DNA of 64,000 nucleotides from Balaenoptera acutorostrata (GCF_949987535.1 NC_080078.1:49316207-49380206), one strand, 5' to 3'; shown: positions 49,666 to 63,960, counted from the stretch's first letter. The notes: generated from the letters alone by a model not told the origin. Made by a program: numbers and translations.

Positions 49666-52597
49666 TTTAACTGTGTTGACACGATTGGCCCGATCAGTGA
49701 GCGTGGAAGCCTGGCCCATGGCTCACCTTAGCAGCTCCTGCTCAGCTCTGTGAAACTACACGTGCCCGCAAAGACTGCATCCTAACATCTTCAGTGCAAG
49801 GGCAAAATTCTCTGTCAGCTCAATCCTGTCTGAGCTCTCCCCAGGGAGTTTCCTAACTAAAAGGAATAGCCACATCCTCACACGCTGGTAGGGAAACTTC
49901 CTTAATCCAAACCCGAAATCAGGACACATTACCCTGCACCTGATCTGATAATGGTATAAAATATTTGAAACCCAGGCCATCCCAGAAGCCCTAAGCCCCC
50001 TGGCTCCCGTATTGACAAGGTCATTTCATGGCATGAATCCTGGAAGCAGACTCCCAGCAGGCTTAAATCACACGATTTCTTTGTTAAGGTTGAAAAAGAG
50101 AACTTGCTTCTTAAGCCTTTGCCTTCCGTTCTCTCTGAGCTTTGATATCCTTCAAGTGATCAATGGAAATCCATTATAGACTTTCTTGGACCTACTCCTG
50201 GATTTTCATCAATTTAGAAAGGAAATGTTACATTCTTTTTTTTTTTTTTTTTCCTGGAAGTCCCCAGGAATTTTCAAAAATGAGAATAAAGGAAAAGAGA
50301 AAGAAAAGAGGCGTCGGCTTTGAAGTTGCAATGACCACACCAGAAAACAAAATAAAACAAAACAAAACAAAGATGGATCTTGAGAAAAATGTTTTAGGAG
50401 AAGGACGTCCCCCTGCTTCCCGTCGCGCCTTCTTAAGCGTGAAGTGGTCTCCACTCAAACCACCAGAGCCTGCCAGTTGGCCAACTCAGCAGCATTCCAC
50501 TATAGAGATTAAAACCAACTTTATGATTGTGGTGCAAATAATAAAGAGCCTGGCAGGATTTCCTTCCAAAATGAAAGCTCATTTATTTTCTGAGGTGTAT
50601 AATTTGGTTGCAAATGTTTCCTTTGGGCCAAAACATCCCAGATTGGGTTTTTGCCTGGAACACATCACTGCTTTGCTGGGGAAGAATGGACTCTGTGTGG
50701 TCCCTCCGTGTCCATCCACTCGGGGCATGGAGGGGTTCAAGCAGGTCCACTCTTGCTTCATGTCTGGTCTGGCGGTAGCAGTCTAGGGGACAGAACCAGG
50801 GATGGGGAAGCAGGAGGCGCTGGGCCTGGACTGGCTGCACCCACTCCCAAGTCCTGGTCCATCTGTGAAGTGGGCGGGTTCACTGCTGGCTCCCACTCAG
50901 GCCTGTTCCCATCCCTCTCAGTGGTGGGCAGAGTGGAAGGGCCTTAGGAACGCTGTTCCCTGTGAGACGTGGGTTTTCTTCCAGGTCTTTGCATCCTTAT
51001 TTTGTTGATCTTTTCCAAAAAAATCATGCTAAAAAAATCCACCCAGAAATGACTAATATTTGGATAAAGGTAAAGCCAGCTTCTTTCCAGGGCTCATGGG
51101 CTTACCACACGTACCTGGGACCAGAGTTTGGCCCATGGTGTTAAGCCAATCTCACCCAAATATAAATAGCTTTCTCTCCTATACAAGTAGATTAAGAAAT
51201 AACAAGGTTTGCTACCGTTTTCATGTTTATCAACCCTCTTCCTTACGTCATATACTTTTAACCTGCCTTCCATTTGCATCTTCACATCAAATTCAAAGCC
51301 AGTGCTATGCTTTGTAGATGAAAATATATTTATTCCACAGTTTTTTTTCTTTTCCTTCCAAACAGCTGGTAATGCAGAACAGGAAAACATCTTGTGGGAT
51401 CTAAGGGATGGCATCAAAAGTCATCATGTGACATCCCTTTAGGATATCAGAAGTTGTTCCTCTAACACTGGGATTGGGTGAAGGAGGGGGAAAGAAGTGG
51501 GCTGAAAGGGGAAACAAAATCAATGCAGTTCACCCAGGGAGCATGAGAAGAACAGTGGTAGAAATTATTAGGGTTACGGGACCTGGCTCAAGAGGTGAAG
51601 TTCAACGGTGTCGTGTATCATGAAGTCACCTGCCAGGAAATGATGGAGCATACTTTCGCTAAACCTGAGATCCTCCTGAAACAGACATCAGCAGTATGTC
51701 AGGCAAAAGGTAACATAAAAATAGCTTCCTATGGCGTGTAGATGTCTCACTGCTAAGATGAATGATCCACCCACTTGTCAAAATTATATCTAATTTGCCA
51801 GTTGGCCATGGCCACTCTGAGTCAGTTCATACACCAGCTACACAGCTCATGTTCAGCTTTTTGGATAATCACCTGCTACTGGACATCAGGCCCCTAATTC
51901 AAGTGGAGCAATAAGAAATGTTCTCGAAGGAGAATGGAGTGAAGAAGTGCTGGAGAATAAAGGTTTCTGACGATTCATGTACAAAAAAAGATTCTAATAT
52001 GGACTGGGCAGCCACAGCCTCAGTCTCCGAGTAACCCAGCGACTCTAGATAATTCCTTCAGCACTTTCAGCCACTGCCATAAGCAACACATCGCCCACCT
52101 GCAACTTGGAAAATCAGATTCACACGGTGTTTGGAAACCACAATACTGACACAGGATGAAAAAGTCGTAGAGGAAATTCCGGCTTTCCTCAGTGTCAGAC
52201 GCACAAAAGCAAGGGATTCAAACCATCCCTGCTGCATGAATGTCAGTTCTGCACTGTGGTTAGAGGGTTTTATTCTAGGACACACACATCATATTGCAAT
52301 AAAAGAAAGGCTAAGAGCGACTTCTTTTTGAAAACCATAATTCTTTCCTACTTCACTACCTTATGTCAATACATCTGAGCCTCTGGGGCTGTAAGTCACT
52401 TCCTGTCGTGGTCAAGTTTCATTTCCTCTAGAAGCTTTCAATCCTTTTCACAGTTCCCAGGTGCAAAGATGACTTGACTGAAAGTCATTTTGAATTCAGA
52501 ATGTTGCCCACAGAGTCTGGACAGTGGGGTTTAAGAAATAATTATCCCTCATGCCTTAGTCCCCCTTTTAAATTACTCTTCCTCCTGTGAACATGCA

Positions 52598-52598
<1 letters not shown>

Positions 52599-52631
<33 letters not shown>

Positions 52632-52697
52632 TCAACAGACACATACAGACACACACACACCAACAGACAGACACACACACACAAACACACACACACC
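52599..52697 (+). repeat. (CA)n microsatellite, compound
   Basis: A long CA run (52599-52627) is followed by caacagaca and cataca interruptions and further CA runs. Confidence 0.93.
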
Positions 52698-53214
52698 ACT
52701 TTCCTGCAAAAATGCCTGTGGTTCCTGCCAAGGCATCTGGCAAAGGGATCCTAAGTCACTAGAACCTTCCTGACCTGTGCAGGCTACAAGCTGCATGACA
52801 CCTTACTTCATCTCATGGTCAGAAGTGAATCAGGGGACAGCAAGAGACATACAAAGTGACATTTTAAAACATGATGTTTCCTGACATTGCTTTTTTGGGT
52901 AAGTTGAAATGGTTAATTCACAGAAGAACAAGAATTGCAGATCCAGGCCCTCCTCCTGCCCTGATGGTCTTTTACTTATTTATTGAAAAAAAATCTCTGT
53001 TCTACTCCATCCTTTGCCCTGGAGAGGTTAAAAAAATCAAAGAGTAGGATATTCATTACAGTGCAGGGGTTGGTGAGTGACTGAACTGTTCCATTAAAAA
53101 ATCGGGTCAAGTTAGGTGGTTTTACATTTAGAAGAAAAAAACAAATATGAACAGAGAAGCCCAAACTAGTCACTTCCTGCTTACAGGCCAGGCCACTGGG
53201 AGATTGAGTGATAC

Positions 53215-53400
53215 CTTGGAACTTGGGAATTTAATCAGGGCTCTGCCTCAGTCTGCTGTTAGCAAATAGGTAAACCTTCCAGGTCTCAGTTTCTTTACCT
53301 ATAAAATGAAAATAACAATATCCACTCCCCAAATGTGGGGAAGGCATTTTGGAAAGCACAACACTAAGTGACATATCAGATTTTACCAAACAGGTGCTAT
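53215..53400 (+). repeat. MIR SINE
   Basis: It has taatcagggctctgcctcag, ccttccaggtctcagtttct and ttacctataaaatgaaaata, then a degraded 3' part. Confidence 0.72.
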
Positions 53401-53506
53401 ATGCTGGGGGCTACAGTATGTGCCGTGGGGTATGAAAGAGAAGTAAGTTACCATCCTGTTCCCTTACTCCATTCTGGCAGGCAGAGTGGGGAGTAGGGAT
53501 GTTTTG

Positions 53507-53640
53507 TATATTTTATCTATACACATATATATGTATAATACATATGTATATATGTGTATATACATATATATGTGTATATATACAACTATATATACACATA
53601 TATCTATACCTATGATTGCATTGTATAGATATAGATTAGA
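53507..53640. repeat. TATG/CATA-rich tract
   Basis: Repeated tatatgtgtatatac and acatatata units with dyad symmetry; cruciform-prone simple sequence. Confidence 0.8.
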
Positions 53641-54194
53641 CAGATAGATAACTGTACATAAGGAGGAATGTAACCCTCGCTTAATGGATGTGCAATGCTG
53701 TGTTAGAAATGAGCCATTTCTATGTCGACAGTTCACAGGAAAGTTTTTGTGGCTTGTCCAGACTTCTTGCAGCTGGAAAGAGGGAGATGTTAGTTGTAGC
53801 CTGAGCAGAGAGGCAAAAGAGCATGGGGAGGGCACAAGGACTAGTAAGAGTCTAATTTGGCTGCAAATACAGCCTATAAAGCAAAGGGCAAGAAAAGTTG
53901 ATTAATTCCAGATACGCAGCTCCTCAATACATGTTTTCAGGCAAGAAATGGGGCGGGGGGAACCACTGGACTTCTTAAGCAGGGAGGCCAACAACTTTTA
54001 AGAAGATGAAGCTGAGTATTTATTATATTTTGATGAGTATGAGAAGAGAGACACTGGAATTGAAAAGGAGATCTGGGAAAGTAAAGACACAGGTCGCCAC
54101 ACCAGAGAGTGAAGGGGAATTGTCACCATTGGGACAAGAGAAATAGGTAGGGACCGATGTCTGTTTGGAGGGGAGTATGATTCCATCTCCTGGA

Positions 54195-54660
54195 ATTCAC
54201 ACCTTTGTGCAGTTCACTCCCTTTGAGTGTGGGATGGAGCAAGTGACTTGCTTCTAACAAACAGAATGAGGCAAAAGTGATGGGAGGTCACTGAGATTAG
54301 GCAGCAGAAATCCATGGATTTCATCTTGCTAGTACTCTCTGGTTCTGATGAAGCCAGCTGCCATAGTTGGGCTGCCCCATGGAGAGGTCCATTTGGCAAG
54401 GAGCTGAGGGTACCCTCTGGCTAACAGCCCTCAAGAAAATGGAGAAAATGAGTCCTCACCCAACAAGTGAGCTCGGAAGCCAGTCTTCCACCAGCCACAC
54501 CTGGACATGACTGCAGCCCCAACTGATACACTGGATCAGCCTGGGAGAGGCCCTGGACCGGGGGTGCCCAGCTAAACTGTGCCCCAATCCACAGAAATTC
54601 TAAGATTATAAATGTCTGTTTTTTAAGCTGCTAAATATTGGAACAAGAGACAACTAATAC
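54195..54660 (+). repeat. MLT1-type LTR
   Basis: It has gggatggagcaagtgacttg, cagccacacctggacatgac, tgcagccccaactgatacac, a ttttttaagctgctaaatat block and agacaactaatac, an old solo LTR. Confidence 0.8.
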
Positions 54661-57559
54661 AGGGAGGAAAATACTTAACTGACCTGGATGTTGAGGAACA
54701 GATGCTCTCTGAGATTAAAATCCCAGACTCATGGGCCAAAGTTGTACATACTCTTTCTTCTAGGCTTTGTTGATTTTAGAAACTTTTCATAAAAAGAAAC
54801 CTCTCTACCACCCCTTTCTTTCACTGTTTCCTAGGGCTGATTAAAGAAACATGACTTGATTTTCAATTTCAAGTGACTCAGGGGGGCATTCCAATAGAAA
54901 AGCGTCAGGAAATTAATCCCATACACACCAGGCAAGGCAGATGCTTCTGAAGCTGACACGTAGGTGAAGCACACCTTTCCTTTGTACACATCTTACACTC
55001 TTTTGATTTTACACTGGTATTTGTTTTGGGGGGCCTGGGAAAGGGGAACACATCCTCTCAATATAAAATGAGTCATTCCAGAAATGCATGAGTGGCACCA
55101 AAATACTTGAATGAGAGTTAAAAAAAAACTTGGCCAAGGGATTTTTAGGAAATCTCATTATCTCTTCATTTATGTTTGAATTATGGACGTATTTAGAAAA
55201 TATCGTGCCTGTGAACTGTGAGATAAACCTCCATGCTAACCTTTCTATTACATTTTTATATGAAGCATGATTAGTTGTAGTTAAATTCTTTTCACCCATC
55301 TTCTTGCTGTGAGTAAAAGAAATTGAAGAACTGTCTTGCCACATAATTTGTAGAACTTAAAGATATGTAACGTCCAAATAATGAACCACACTCTCTTTAT
55401 CAGCTAAGGCTGGTTTTGCATGGTAGTGGAACACAGAGCCTCCGTACTTGAGCTTGACACCTCAGTGACATTGGTGGTCCTCTCAGTGCTGAGAAACTGT
55501 CACTTGCAAACCAGTCAGAGGCAAGCTGTTCTGAATCATCTCCTGCTCCTGTAGACTTTTCAACCTTTGAAGGGGCAAGCAGATCTTTGCATTTAGTCCA
55601 GGACTGAGGCCAATTTTCTCTCTGCCTGAGTTTACCTCCCCTGTCCGTGAGTGAAGGAAAAGAGAAAAGTACCCTGTTTGCGCTTGTTCATAAGTGTTAC
55701 CTTTTTAAACTGGCTAAGGGGGTATCTCTCTTCTGGACCTGTGGGGGATGAGCACTGCCTCCACTGCAGCTGTGGTAACAGATAAACATTGCCTTCTGCA
55801 AACACCGTGAGCTCTGAGGCTTCTGTCCATTCCACTAAAGCAAACCTATTATCTGGATAATTGAGGGAATAAGTCCATCTTTCCTTCAAACACCTGACTA
55901 ATTCAGGGAAACTGCACCTGCTACTCTAACTGCAGAAATACTGTGAATTTCCAAGTCTTGTATTCCCTGTCAAATGGGTTGTAACAAGTCCTACCCAAAC
56001 TGTGTTTTGCTGATTAGTATCCGGATAAATATTCACAGTGCAAATAGCTGTTTACAGGTGATGAATATGGCTTCAAATTCTGGGCATGCTTAATTTCTCC
56101 CCTGGGTTTTGGCACTAGGGAAGGACTAGGTTTTTTCTTGACTCAGGCCTTGTTTTCTGAGAAGTGATGGGCTGCACGGCAGGTAATAGTCAGTTATTGG
56201 TCATGTGATGAGAAAACCGAGAGGTGAGGCAGGAAGAAGGCAAACAGATGACAGCCCAGGCCCAGGTGTGGTACCCAGAAGTATACATACAAAGTCCTGA
56301 AAGCACAAGCCACCGTGAGCAATAAGGCAGAGAGGGCCAATTGTCCACCAAACAAACATAGGCGCTCCTGCCCCAAAATAGAGGCAGCCCCCCGCCCCAA
56401 CCCCCAGGGAATGAATTTCCCAGCCACCTTGCCTCAAGTATGATTGATGTGGGCAGAAGTGATGTGTGTCCCTTCTGAGCTGATATTGTTAAGAAGACAT
56501 CGGAGGCTCTATCAGCTCATTTCCCTAGTTTTCAAACTCAACGAGATCCTCATTCCACTACCATTTTCTCACCATCCTTCAGCTTTCTCTTACTTGTGCT
56601 TATACAACACGTGTTCTTTTACTGTAACCATTCCTTTGCAACTGCCCTCAACTCTCCTTGCCCCCTTCTCTCCCTCTGATCTATTCACCAGCAAAACTTC
56701 AGTTCTGGTTGAACCCAGTTATTCAACTTCTCTAGGTTAGTGGGCAAGCAGATGAGTGATGGGAAAAATAAAATAGCCCCACTTGAAAACCTCGGTCCAT
56801 TTTGGATTCATGTTCTCAGACCTCAAGTGAGCACTCAGGACTGTTCCAAAGCCCACTGCCCTTTCCTGAGAACCTCGCCTTCTCCAGTATCCAAGATGAC
56901 TGCTTAGTACCTTCTGTCTCCAAATTTCCTACTCTTCCTCATTGTCCTCACTGCATATTCATTGAGGGAACAGGAGTCACCCATTGGATGGTAACGCTCA
57001 CGTTCCCGCCACTAGGTCTGCACTCCCAGCGGCATCGCTCACCTTCTCCCTCATCCCAACTGTTACATGGAATGATCATCCCTGCTTCTATCAAAGGCCA
57101 GTTCCCACACTCACAATCTTGCCTTCTTGAGGAATTTACAGCCCTCCTCTCTCTATCTGGCATCATTAATTTCTCCCTTTCTACTGGCTCAGTTTCATCA
57201 GCATCAATGATGCCCTGGTATCTCTGATCTTAAAACAAATGAACCAAAAACCCCTCCTTCAATCCCATGTCCATATGTTTCCCCTTCAGAGCAAAACTTT
57301 CCTAAGACTTTCCTTTAGTTTCTATTTTTACTTCCTCACTTCCCATGTGTCCTTTACCCAGTAGAGGCTGACATCTGGTCCCGTAATGCCTCTGAAACCG
57401 CTCTCATCAAGGATGCCAGCCATGGCCATGCTGCCCACGGGCACCTCTCTATCCTCAGCTTCTTTGCTCTGACAACAGCATTCAACAGGAGGGCTCTTTC
57501 CTGAAGGCACTCTCCTCCCTTGGTTTCTGTGACACAACCCTTGATTTTCCTCCTACCAC

Positions 57560-58435
57560 TTTGGTCGTGACATCCCAGTCTCAATTCCTGGTCCATTTGA
57601 CCACTTCACTGCTCATTACCTTCACTTAGACATCCACAAATATCTCAAATGCCATATGTCCAATATAGATCCACTGACATGTACGCCCCCCCTGCACCCC
57701 CCCCCCCTCCATAAAACTGGAAGTTATCTGGGACTCTGAAGTCCTGATTCATCAGCACATCCTGTTGGCTCTGTGTCAGAACTGTGTCTTGCATCTGTTA
57801 GCCATCGACTCTTCTCCACCCTGGTCCATGTCCCTTCCTCTCTTGCCTACTGACATGTCTGCATCCTTCCTTCCCTTCTCCACAAAGCAGACAGAGCCAT
57901 CACTCAGAATCTCTTTAATGGCTCCTTTCTTGCTGATCTCAAAAGAACAGGCAGATTCTTCACCATGGCCTACAAGGCCCCACCCTCTTCTGCAAGTTCC
58001 TAAACCACTTTCTCCCTTACATGGTGTTCTTCAGTCTCTTTTCTGTCCCTTAGTCAAGCTGAAGTCCTTTCCACCTTAAGGCTTCAGTACCTGTGATTCC
58101 ACCTGCCTGACCTGCTCTCCCCCTTGTTCTTTGAAGATCTGGCTCTTTCTTATTCCCCAGCTCAGGACTTAGGTGTCACTTTTCCACCAAGTCCTTCCTT
58201 AGCCACCCTCTTTTAGTAGGTACCCCCAGGCATTTTATATCTTTGCTCCCGTTTATGTCCTGATAAGCACCTATCACAATCTATAATAATTACTTTTTTT
58301 ATGAATTAATTTTTTTCAATCTCCCCATCTGGAACATATGCTTGTTCTCTATTAATCTCCAGCGTCTGGTGCAACACCTGCATACAGTAGGCACTTAATA
58401 TGTGAGTCCTGAATGAATGAACGGAATCGTGGAAT
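57560..58435 (+). repeat. L2 LINE, long 3' section
   Basis: About 0.9 kb follows L2 order: ttgaccacttcactgctcat, cagacagagccatcactcag, accatggcctacaaggcccc, gacctgctctcccccttgtt, ccaccaagtccttccttagc, cagtaggcacttaatatgtg and the closing gaatgaatgaacgg. A C-run lies at about 57690-57710. No intact reverse-transcriptase frame is visible. Confidence 0.75.
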
Positions 58436-61324
58436 GCTTACTCTACAGTTGGGTCGTGTCCTATACTTATATGTACATTATTTCATTTCCTTAACTGCCA
58501 CCTGGTTGTCTCTGAAATAAGAGACACAATTCATGTTCATTTAATTTCCTTTCAACACCCTTAACAATCAAACAGCAGCTGTAACGTGGCAGAATCTGGG
58601 CATCTGAGATGGACATTTGCTCCAATTCCCTTTGGCAAAAAAAAAGACCATGAAAACTCTTACAGATGTTCAGAAATGGGGTTGTGCAGCTTTGTGAAGG
58701 AGGAACGGGGTCAGTCACCCTGGAATGAGTATTATGGTCTTGGGCAAGTCCTTTCATTTCTCTGGGTTTTTGATTCCTCTTATATAAGAGATGTCAGGAC
58801 TCAGTTTTCCAGGTTTCTTGCCAACAACGAAATTCTAGGATTTGGTGAGTGTCTGCAACCTGCCTCCTAAGCAGAGTGCCTCGCCGTGGTGGTGGGGATG
58901 GCGTTGAGCTTAGAGAAGCCCGTTCAGCCCAGAGAGCAGGGCGCTGAGCGTGTGCACAGCCGTGTGTAGTGACCCTTGTATACATGAGCACCTGCCATGT
59001 GCCTACATGTCCTGTCGACACAAAAGACATCCTAGTCATATTGTAGGACCAAGACAGAAACTTCCAGGGGCACAGCCATAGCCCTTCCCTGCCAACATCC
59101 AGCTCTCCTTGGATCTCAAGGGGGAGCCCGCAGATGGCCTCCCGAGGTCACTCCAGGCTGAACACGTGGGGTTTTGTGGGCGCCAAATTTTTCTTTTAAA
59201 GGGAGTCTGCGTAGTGTTCTGGCAGCTCCCGGCATCCACGCAGCCCCCACTGCACTGGCAGGTTTCCACAGTGCTTCTTTTATACCCCATCCTAAGTGGC
59301 ACGAAGAACCCCAACCCAAAGGAACAACGGACACACCCGGGAGCCCTCCGAGCAAAGTAAATTGAGTTAGTGGTTTGAGCAATCTTGGAGCAACGATTCA
59401 GAGGCCCAGGGAAAAGATGCATCTCCTTAATGAGAGGGTAGCTCTTTGAAGCTGCGATTCTATCTCTTTGTTTTCCCCTGTGTTCACATCCCCGTCCTTC
59501 ATTCACACGAGGAAGATGTGAATCATGCTCTTCCTGGCCCCGCAGCACACACGTCTCCCCTGACTCGGGGCCACATCATTCTGTAATTGAGTTTGCTGGG
59601 TCTAATCAGGCCCACTTCCCTTCTCTTATTCCTCTCCTTCCCCATTTCTGAGCAAGTTTAAGGCCAAGGACATTGACGTTCATTTTGGGGTTATTGCAGA
59701 GCCTAGCATGGGGCAGAGAATACGCAGTGACAGAAGCCCTGTGGGGCCTGGGGACTGCATTGGATGGCGCTTCAGGGCGGCGAGGCCAGCGGGGAGAACC
59801 TGGAACAGGAAAGCTGCCTGCGCAGGTGCCTTCCAGGGAGCCTGGCTCTCATCACTCCCACCTGAAGTTCAATATGACAGTCACTTTCTTGGGATTCCAC
59901 GGCCTCTCCAAATATTTCCAATGTCTTCCAGTTGATGCTCATTCTCATTTATAGGTGAGACTGATCTCATTTCCTAGGTGTCTTTGGAATTGAGTATTTG
60001 GCCTCCATCAAAATCTCAGCAGGAAGATTGCAGCCGTTCATACGGTTGGCATGTCTTCCTGAACGTGCCAGCCAGGGGAGCAGAAAGCAAAGGTTCTGCG
60101 CAGTCATTAGCCTTTTTCCAGCAAAGTGTGGCGTGCTGAACTTTTCAAGAGTAATGGATTAAACAGAAGGGGAAGCTCTGAGCCAGGTTGACTTGGCCAT
60201 TCTTTAAAATGCTGTATCCTCCGAGGACGGATTCGCTGCTGTAATAAGTGATCGCATATTGGAAGGTCCGTTCTGGATGGTTCCGTTTGGGCTGGTAATG
60301 TTGATTGCAGATGCCTCAGTCTCCACCACCTGGAGAAAGACTCCAAGTCAAGCCAAAGACATCCTTTAAATTATAAGTCATTTTACTTGTATGCTTGGAG
60401 TTATTTTCCCTCTATATTTCCCTCTTAGGGAATAAGGTGCTTCCTTTTCTGAGAGTCGTACAAACAGCTCCATTCCTCCTTGCCCAGTTCTAGTATGTGT
60501 AAATGCTAACAACTCCCTGAGATTTCCGCACCAGGGTGATGTAAAGAAATGCTGTCCGTGTAGATATTGGGGGACTGCATAGAACTGATCCAGGAGCTTA
60601 GTTTGGCCTCAGTCCTTAAAAAATGTTTACTCCATGAAGGATAACTTCAAATAAGTTAATGAGTAATGGGATATGAACTTTGCCATTTTGCCCAAGTTGG
60701 GTGAGGTGGCCCTCTGATTTGAGGCAGATCCCCTCTCTTGAATGACTTTCCCAAGACCTTGCAGACCCTAGGGAAAGGGTTGGAGCATAAAAATATAGCT
60801 CAATTAGTCAAAAAAGTCACCATATTGAATAGAAGGCTCTCAGACCAATGGTTAGACTTTCGGGAGTGTTTGGGCACATGTAACCACAGTGATGGAATGC
60901 CCATCTTGCAGTGCTCTCAAAGGTATTCTTTTTTAAAAAAATTTAAGTTACTGCCTCGCTTTATTGTACACGATGTCCTATAAAGAAGATATATGTTCAC
61001 GACTGAGCTTTGAAAGAGGACCGTGGGGCCAGTTCCATTTAAAGGGAGTGAAGTCAAGCAGTAAATTTGCTGGTCACTCTTTTCATACGGACTGTATCTT
61101 AGCCAGCAGTTGGTCTTTGATGTCACAACAATAGCCCTGGGCTACGGAGGCAGAGGAGGATGCCCCCTAACACTGAAACTAGTCCACACTCATTAAAATT
61201 TGGAGACCAGTCTGCGGGGTAGCACACATGACGGAGCACAGGGAGTGGACTCCAGGCTGCCGGGTGCCTTTCTCAGTGAAAAATGGCCATCTCTTCTCTA
61301 CTATCTACCCTGCCTGCTGCATCC

Positions 61325-62020
61325 TTTGCTGTATTTTTAATTGAAGTATGATATACATACAGAAAAATGCACGTATGTAACCATACAGCTCAATGAGATT
61401 TCACAAACTGAACACACCTGTGTAACCAACACTCAGATCAAGAAACAGAACATTACCAGCACCCAGATGGCTCCCTTGTACTCCCTTCTAGTTACTTCCT
61501 TGGCAAGGGTAGCCAGTGTCCTCTCTTCCAATAGCATAGATTAGCTTTTCCTGGTTATTCAACATAAACAGAATTATCCTGCATGTACTCTTTTGTGGCT
61601 GGCTTCTTCCACTCGACACTACATTTGTGAAGTTGTACATGTTGTGTGCAGTTGTTTGCTCTTTCCCAGTGTTTACACTTACTGCCTTACTAGCCATTCT
61701 ACTGTTGATTGGCATTTTGGATGTTTCCAGTTTGGGGCTATTTTAACTAGCACTGTTATGAGCATTCTTTTTCCAGTTTTTAAGTCCACAGATGAATACA
61801 TTTCTATTGGGTATATACCCAGAATTGGATTGCTGGGTCAGAGGGTATGTATATATTCTGTCTTAGTAGTTACTCTGGAAAAACAACTTTCTAAAGTGTT
61901 CATATCAGTTTATATTCCCTGTGGGTGCTACACATTCTTGCCAACATCTGGTGTCTTCAGTTTTTGTTTTTGTTTTCAATTTGCCGTTATGGTGGGATAA
62001 TATAGTGATTTCATGTTTCT
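61325..62020 (-). repeat. L1M 3' region, reverse orientation, about 0.7 kb
   Basis: It reads as the complement of an old L1 3' end: attgaagtatgatatacata, gaacacacctgtgtaaccaa, agaaacagaacattaccagc, tctattgggtatatacccag, attggattgctgggtcagag and a tgtttctagcggtcataag-like end. It is the largest contiguous LINE piece in the window and is non-coding. Confidence 0.9.
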
Positions 62021-63299
62021 AGCGGTCATAAGGTATTAAAAGTTATTTTTTCTATTTTAGCGATCTACCCAGTCAGTGCTCAAATCTGTGACAATCACAA
62101 AATTAATAAGCTATTAAGATCGTTGAAATGAGACTGGTCCCAACTCAACATTTGGGGAGCAAAGGGAGAAGAGAGAGGGTGTTATAGAACATATCCAAAG
62201 TATGAGACAAGTTCTGTCAGAACCAAAGCAAAAGAAAGGATAAAATTCACTGGGGGTACAGGGCAGTCAGAGACTTGGGAAGAATGACAGAGAAAGATCT
62301 AGAACCAGAGTCGCCCACAAGCTGATCAGATATTAGCAATGTAATGCCATAACCAAAAAAGGAAATATGATACTCCTCTCAACTATGGGAAACATTTTAA
62401 AAACCCTGACCACTTGTTCCTCAGAAGACCTTGAGGAAATAGACTTTGTGACACACCGAGGAAAGGGAAAATCTGATTAGTCACAAGGAAGAGATTCTTC
62501 TGGCCAGCAACCATAATTAGAAAGCAGAATATACAGCTCAGAGAGTTTGTGAAACTCCTGTCCCCAGGCATGTCCTGTTTCTCTTGTTATGTCTGGGAAA
62601 GGAAGGTAGGAAAGGGTGCCCCTTCATCAGGGAAAGTGGTTGCAGGCTTCGATTGTTAAAGCTCAGTGGGTGATGAATAACATATTTGCGGCCACGGTTC
62701 CATCCCTACCATGGAACACACGATTTTTAAGCAGTAACACTGCACAAGAGAAACCATTCAGAAGGAAGATGGAAAGAGAGGGACGTGTGTATCTTGACTC
62801 AGAAACAACCTTTGGTGGAATCCAGTGCTGACAAAGCAACCCATGGCCTTTCTGGGTGTGATTTCTCAAAGACAGGGTCCTTTGGGCCCCACCCTTCCCC
62901 TCGGCCCGACTCCAGCCCAGAGTCAGGCTGAGCAGCTCCACAACACAGCCCTGGGCAATGGTTGGATCCCACTGGAGATGTTCGCATGTCCATCTGGCAT
63001 CCGCTTCCCGGGACGTGGACTTGGACGTGGCCGCATGGTGGGTGGGGTGGGAAAGGGGGCTGTTTAGCCAGGAGGCCAGCTCTTTCCCAGTCTCTTCTAC
63101 TTAGCTGTCCCTGTTCTTTCCTTTCCTTGTCCCACATGAGAGAAGAAGCCAGGAATAACCTTTTTTAGAAGCATCGCTGATTAGCATGAGGCACAATGTG
63201 TGTGTCAGCACATGGAGCCAGCCTGGACTGCATCCCTTCTGTGATATGTTTCCCCGCATAGGAGGTGCTCAGAACAATCAGACATTAAACCTTGATTTC

Positions 63300-63450
63300 C
63301 TGACATTGCTCTGCCTCAGTTTCTTCAGCTGCAAAATGAAGAGAATCTTCATTGGGCTATAATGAGAATTAAAGGTGCAAATACATTTAGAGTTCTTACA
63401 GCAGTGCTTGGCACAGAACAAATGCTCAACGTTAGCTTCTGTATCACCAT
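63300..63450 (+). repeat. MIR SINE
   Basis: It has ttgctctgcctcagtttctt, cagctgcaaaatgaagagaa, gagaattaaaggtgcaaata and gcagtgcttggcacagaaca. Confidence 0.8.
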
Positions 63451-63544
63451 CACCATCATTATCACCAGGTTTGAAGGTGAAGTTCAAAAATCAGTAGAAT
63501 TATCCCATTAGGATGTCTCTTTTTATTTTTTTATTTTTATTTTT

Positions 63545-63785
63545 TAGGATGTCTATTTTCAGATAAGGAAAATGAAATGCAAAGAGTTGAAGTGACTTGT
63601 CCAAGGTTTCACTGCTCTGTAATACCAGCAACCATTCCTATGCACCAAGGATGGTCCTTACAACATTATAAACTCCCAGGGATATAACTTTCCTTATCCC
63701 ATTTTTCTGAATAGGACACAGAAGCCCAGAGAAGTGTGAGACTTTTGCCTAAGGGCACACACATAAGAAGCAGATGTTGAGTTGA
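63545..63785 (-). repeat. Two MIR-like fragments, reverse orientation
   Basis: The first (tattttcagataaggaaaat, then cttgtccaaggtttcac) is followed by a second (atcccatttttctgaatagg, then cctaagggcacacacataag). Both are MIR complement and sit side by side. Confidence 0.68.
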
Positions 63786-63799
63786 AACAAATCCAAAGC

Positions 63800-63960
63800 C
63801 CATGCCTTTGGCCACTTTATTGGGCCTTGTGACTAGTTTTGGCTGATGGGATGCTAATAGGTGTGACCCAAGCAAAGGCTGGAGTGTGCTTGTCCATCGG
63901 GCTTGCCTCTGCCTTTCTGTGATTTTTCATCACCGTGAGAGAAATGCAGGACAGGTAGCC
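63800..63960 (+). repeat. Possible MLT1-type LTR fragment
   Basis: gggccttgtgactagttttg and gctgatgggatgctaatagg resemble the early part of MLT1 LTRs. The characteristic 3' end is not in the window, so this is tentative. Confidence 0.4.

Noticed and set aside
50163..50786. 207-residue plus-strand open frame, the longest non-mariner frame in the window
   Set aside because: It starts across a poly(T) run and an AAACA-rich stretch, matches no family that I know and lies in intron 1. A chance frame is more likely.
56802..57227. 141-residue plus-strand frame
   Set aside because: It is pyrimidine-rich sequence next to an L2 region. The protein has no domain and low-complexity Ser/Pro content.
59036..59548. 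170-residue minus-strand frame with several Cys
   Set aside because: I checked it as a possible extra secreted exon. It has no TSP1 or AMOP motif and no clear acceptor, and the cysteine pattern is irregular.
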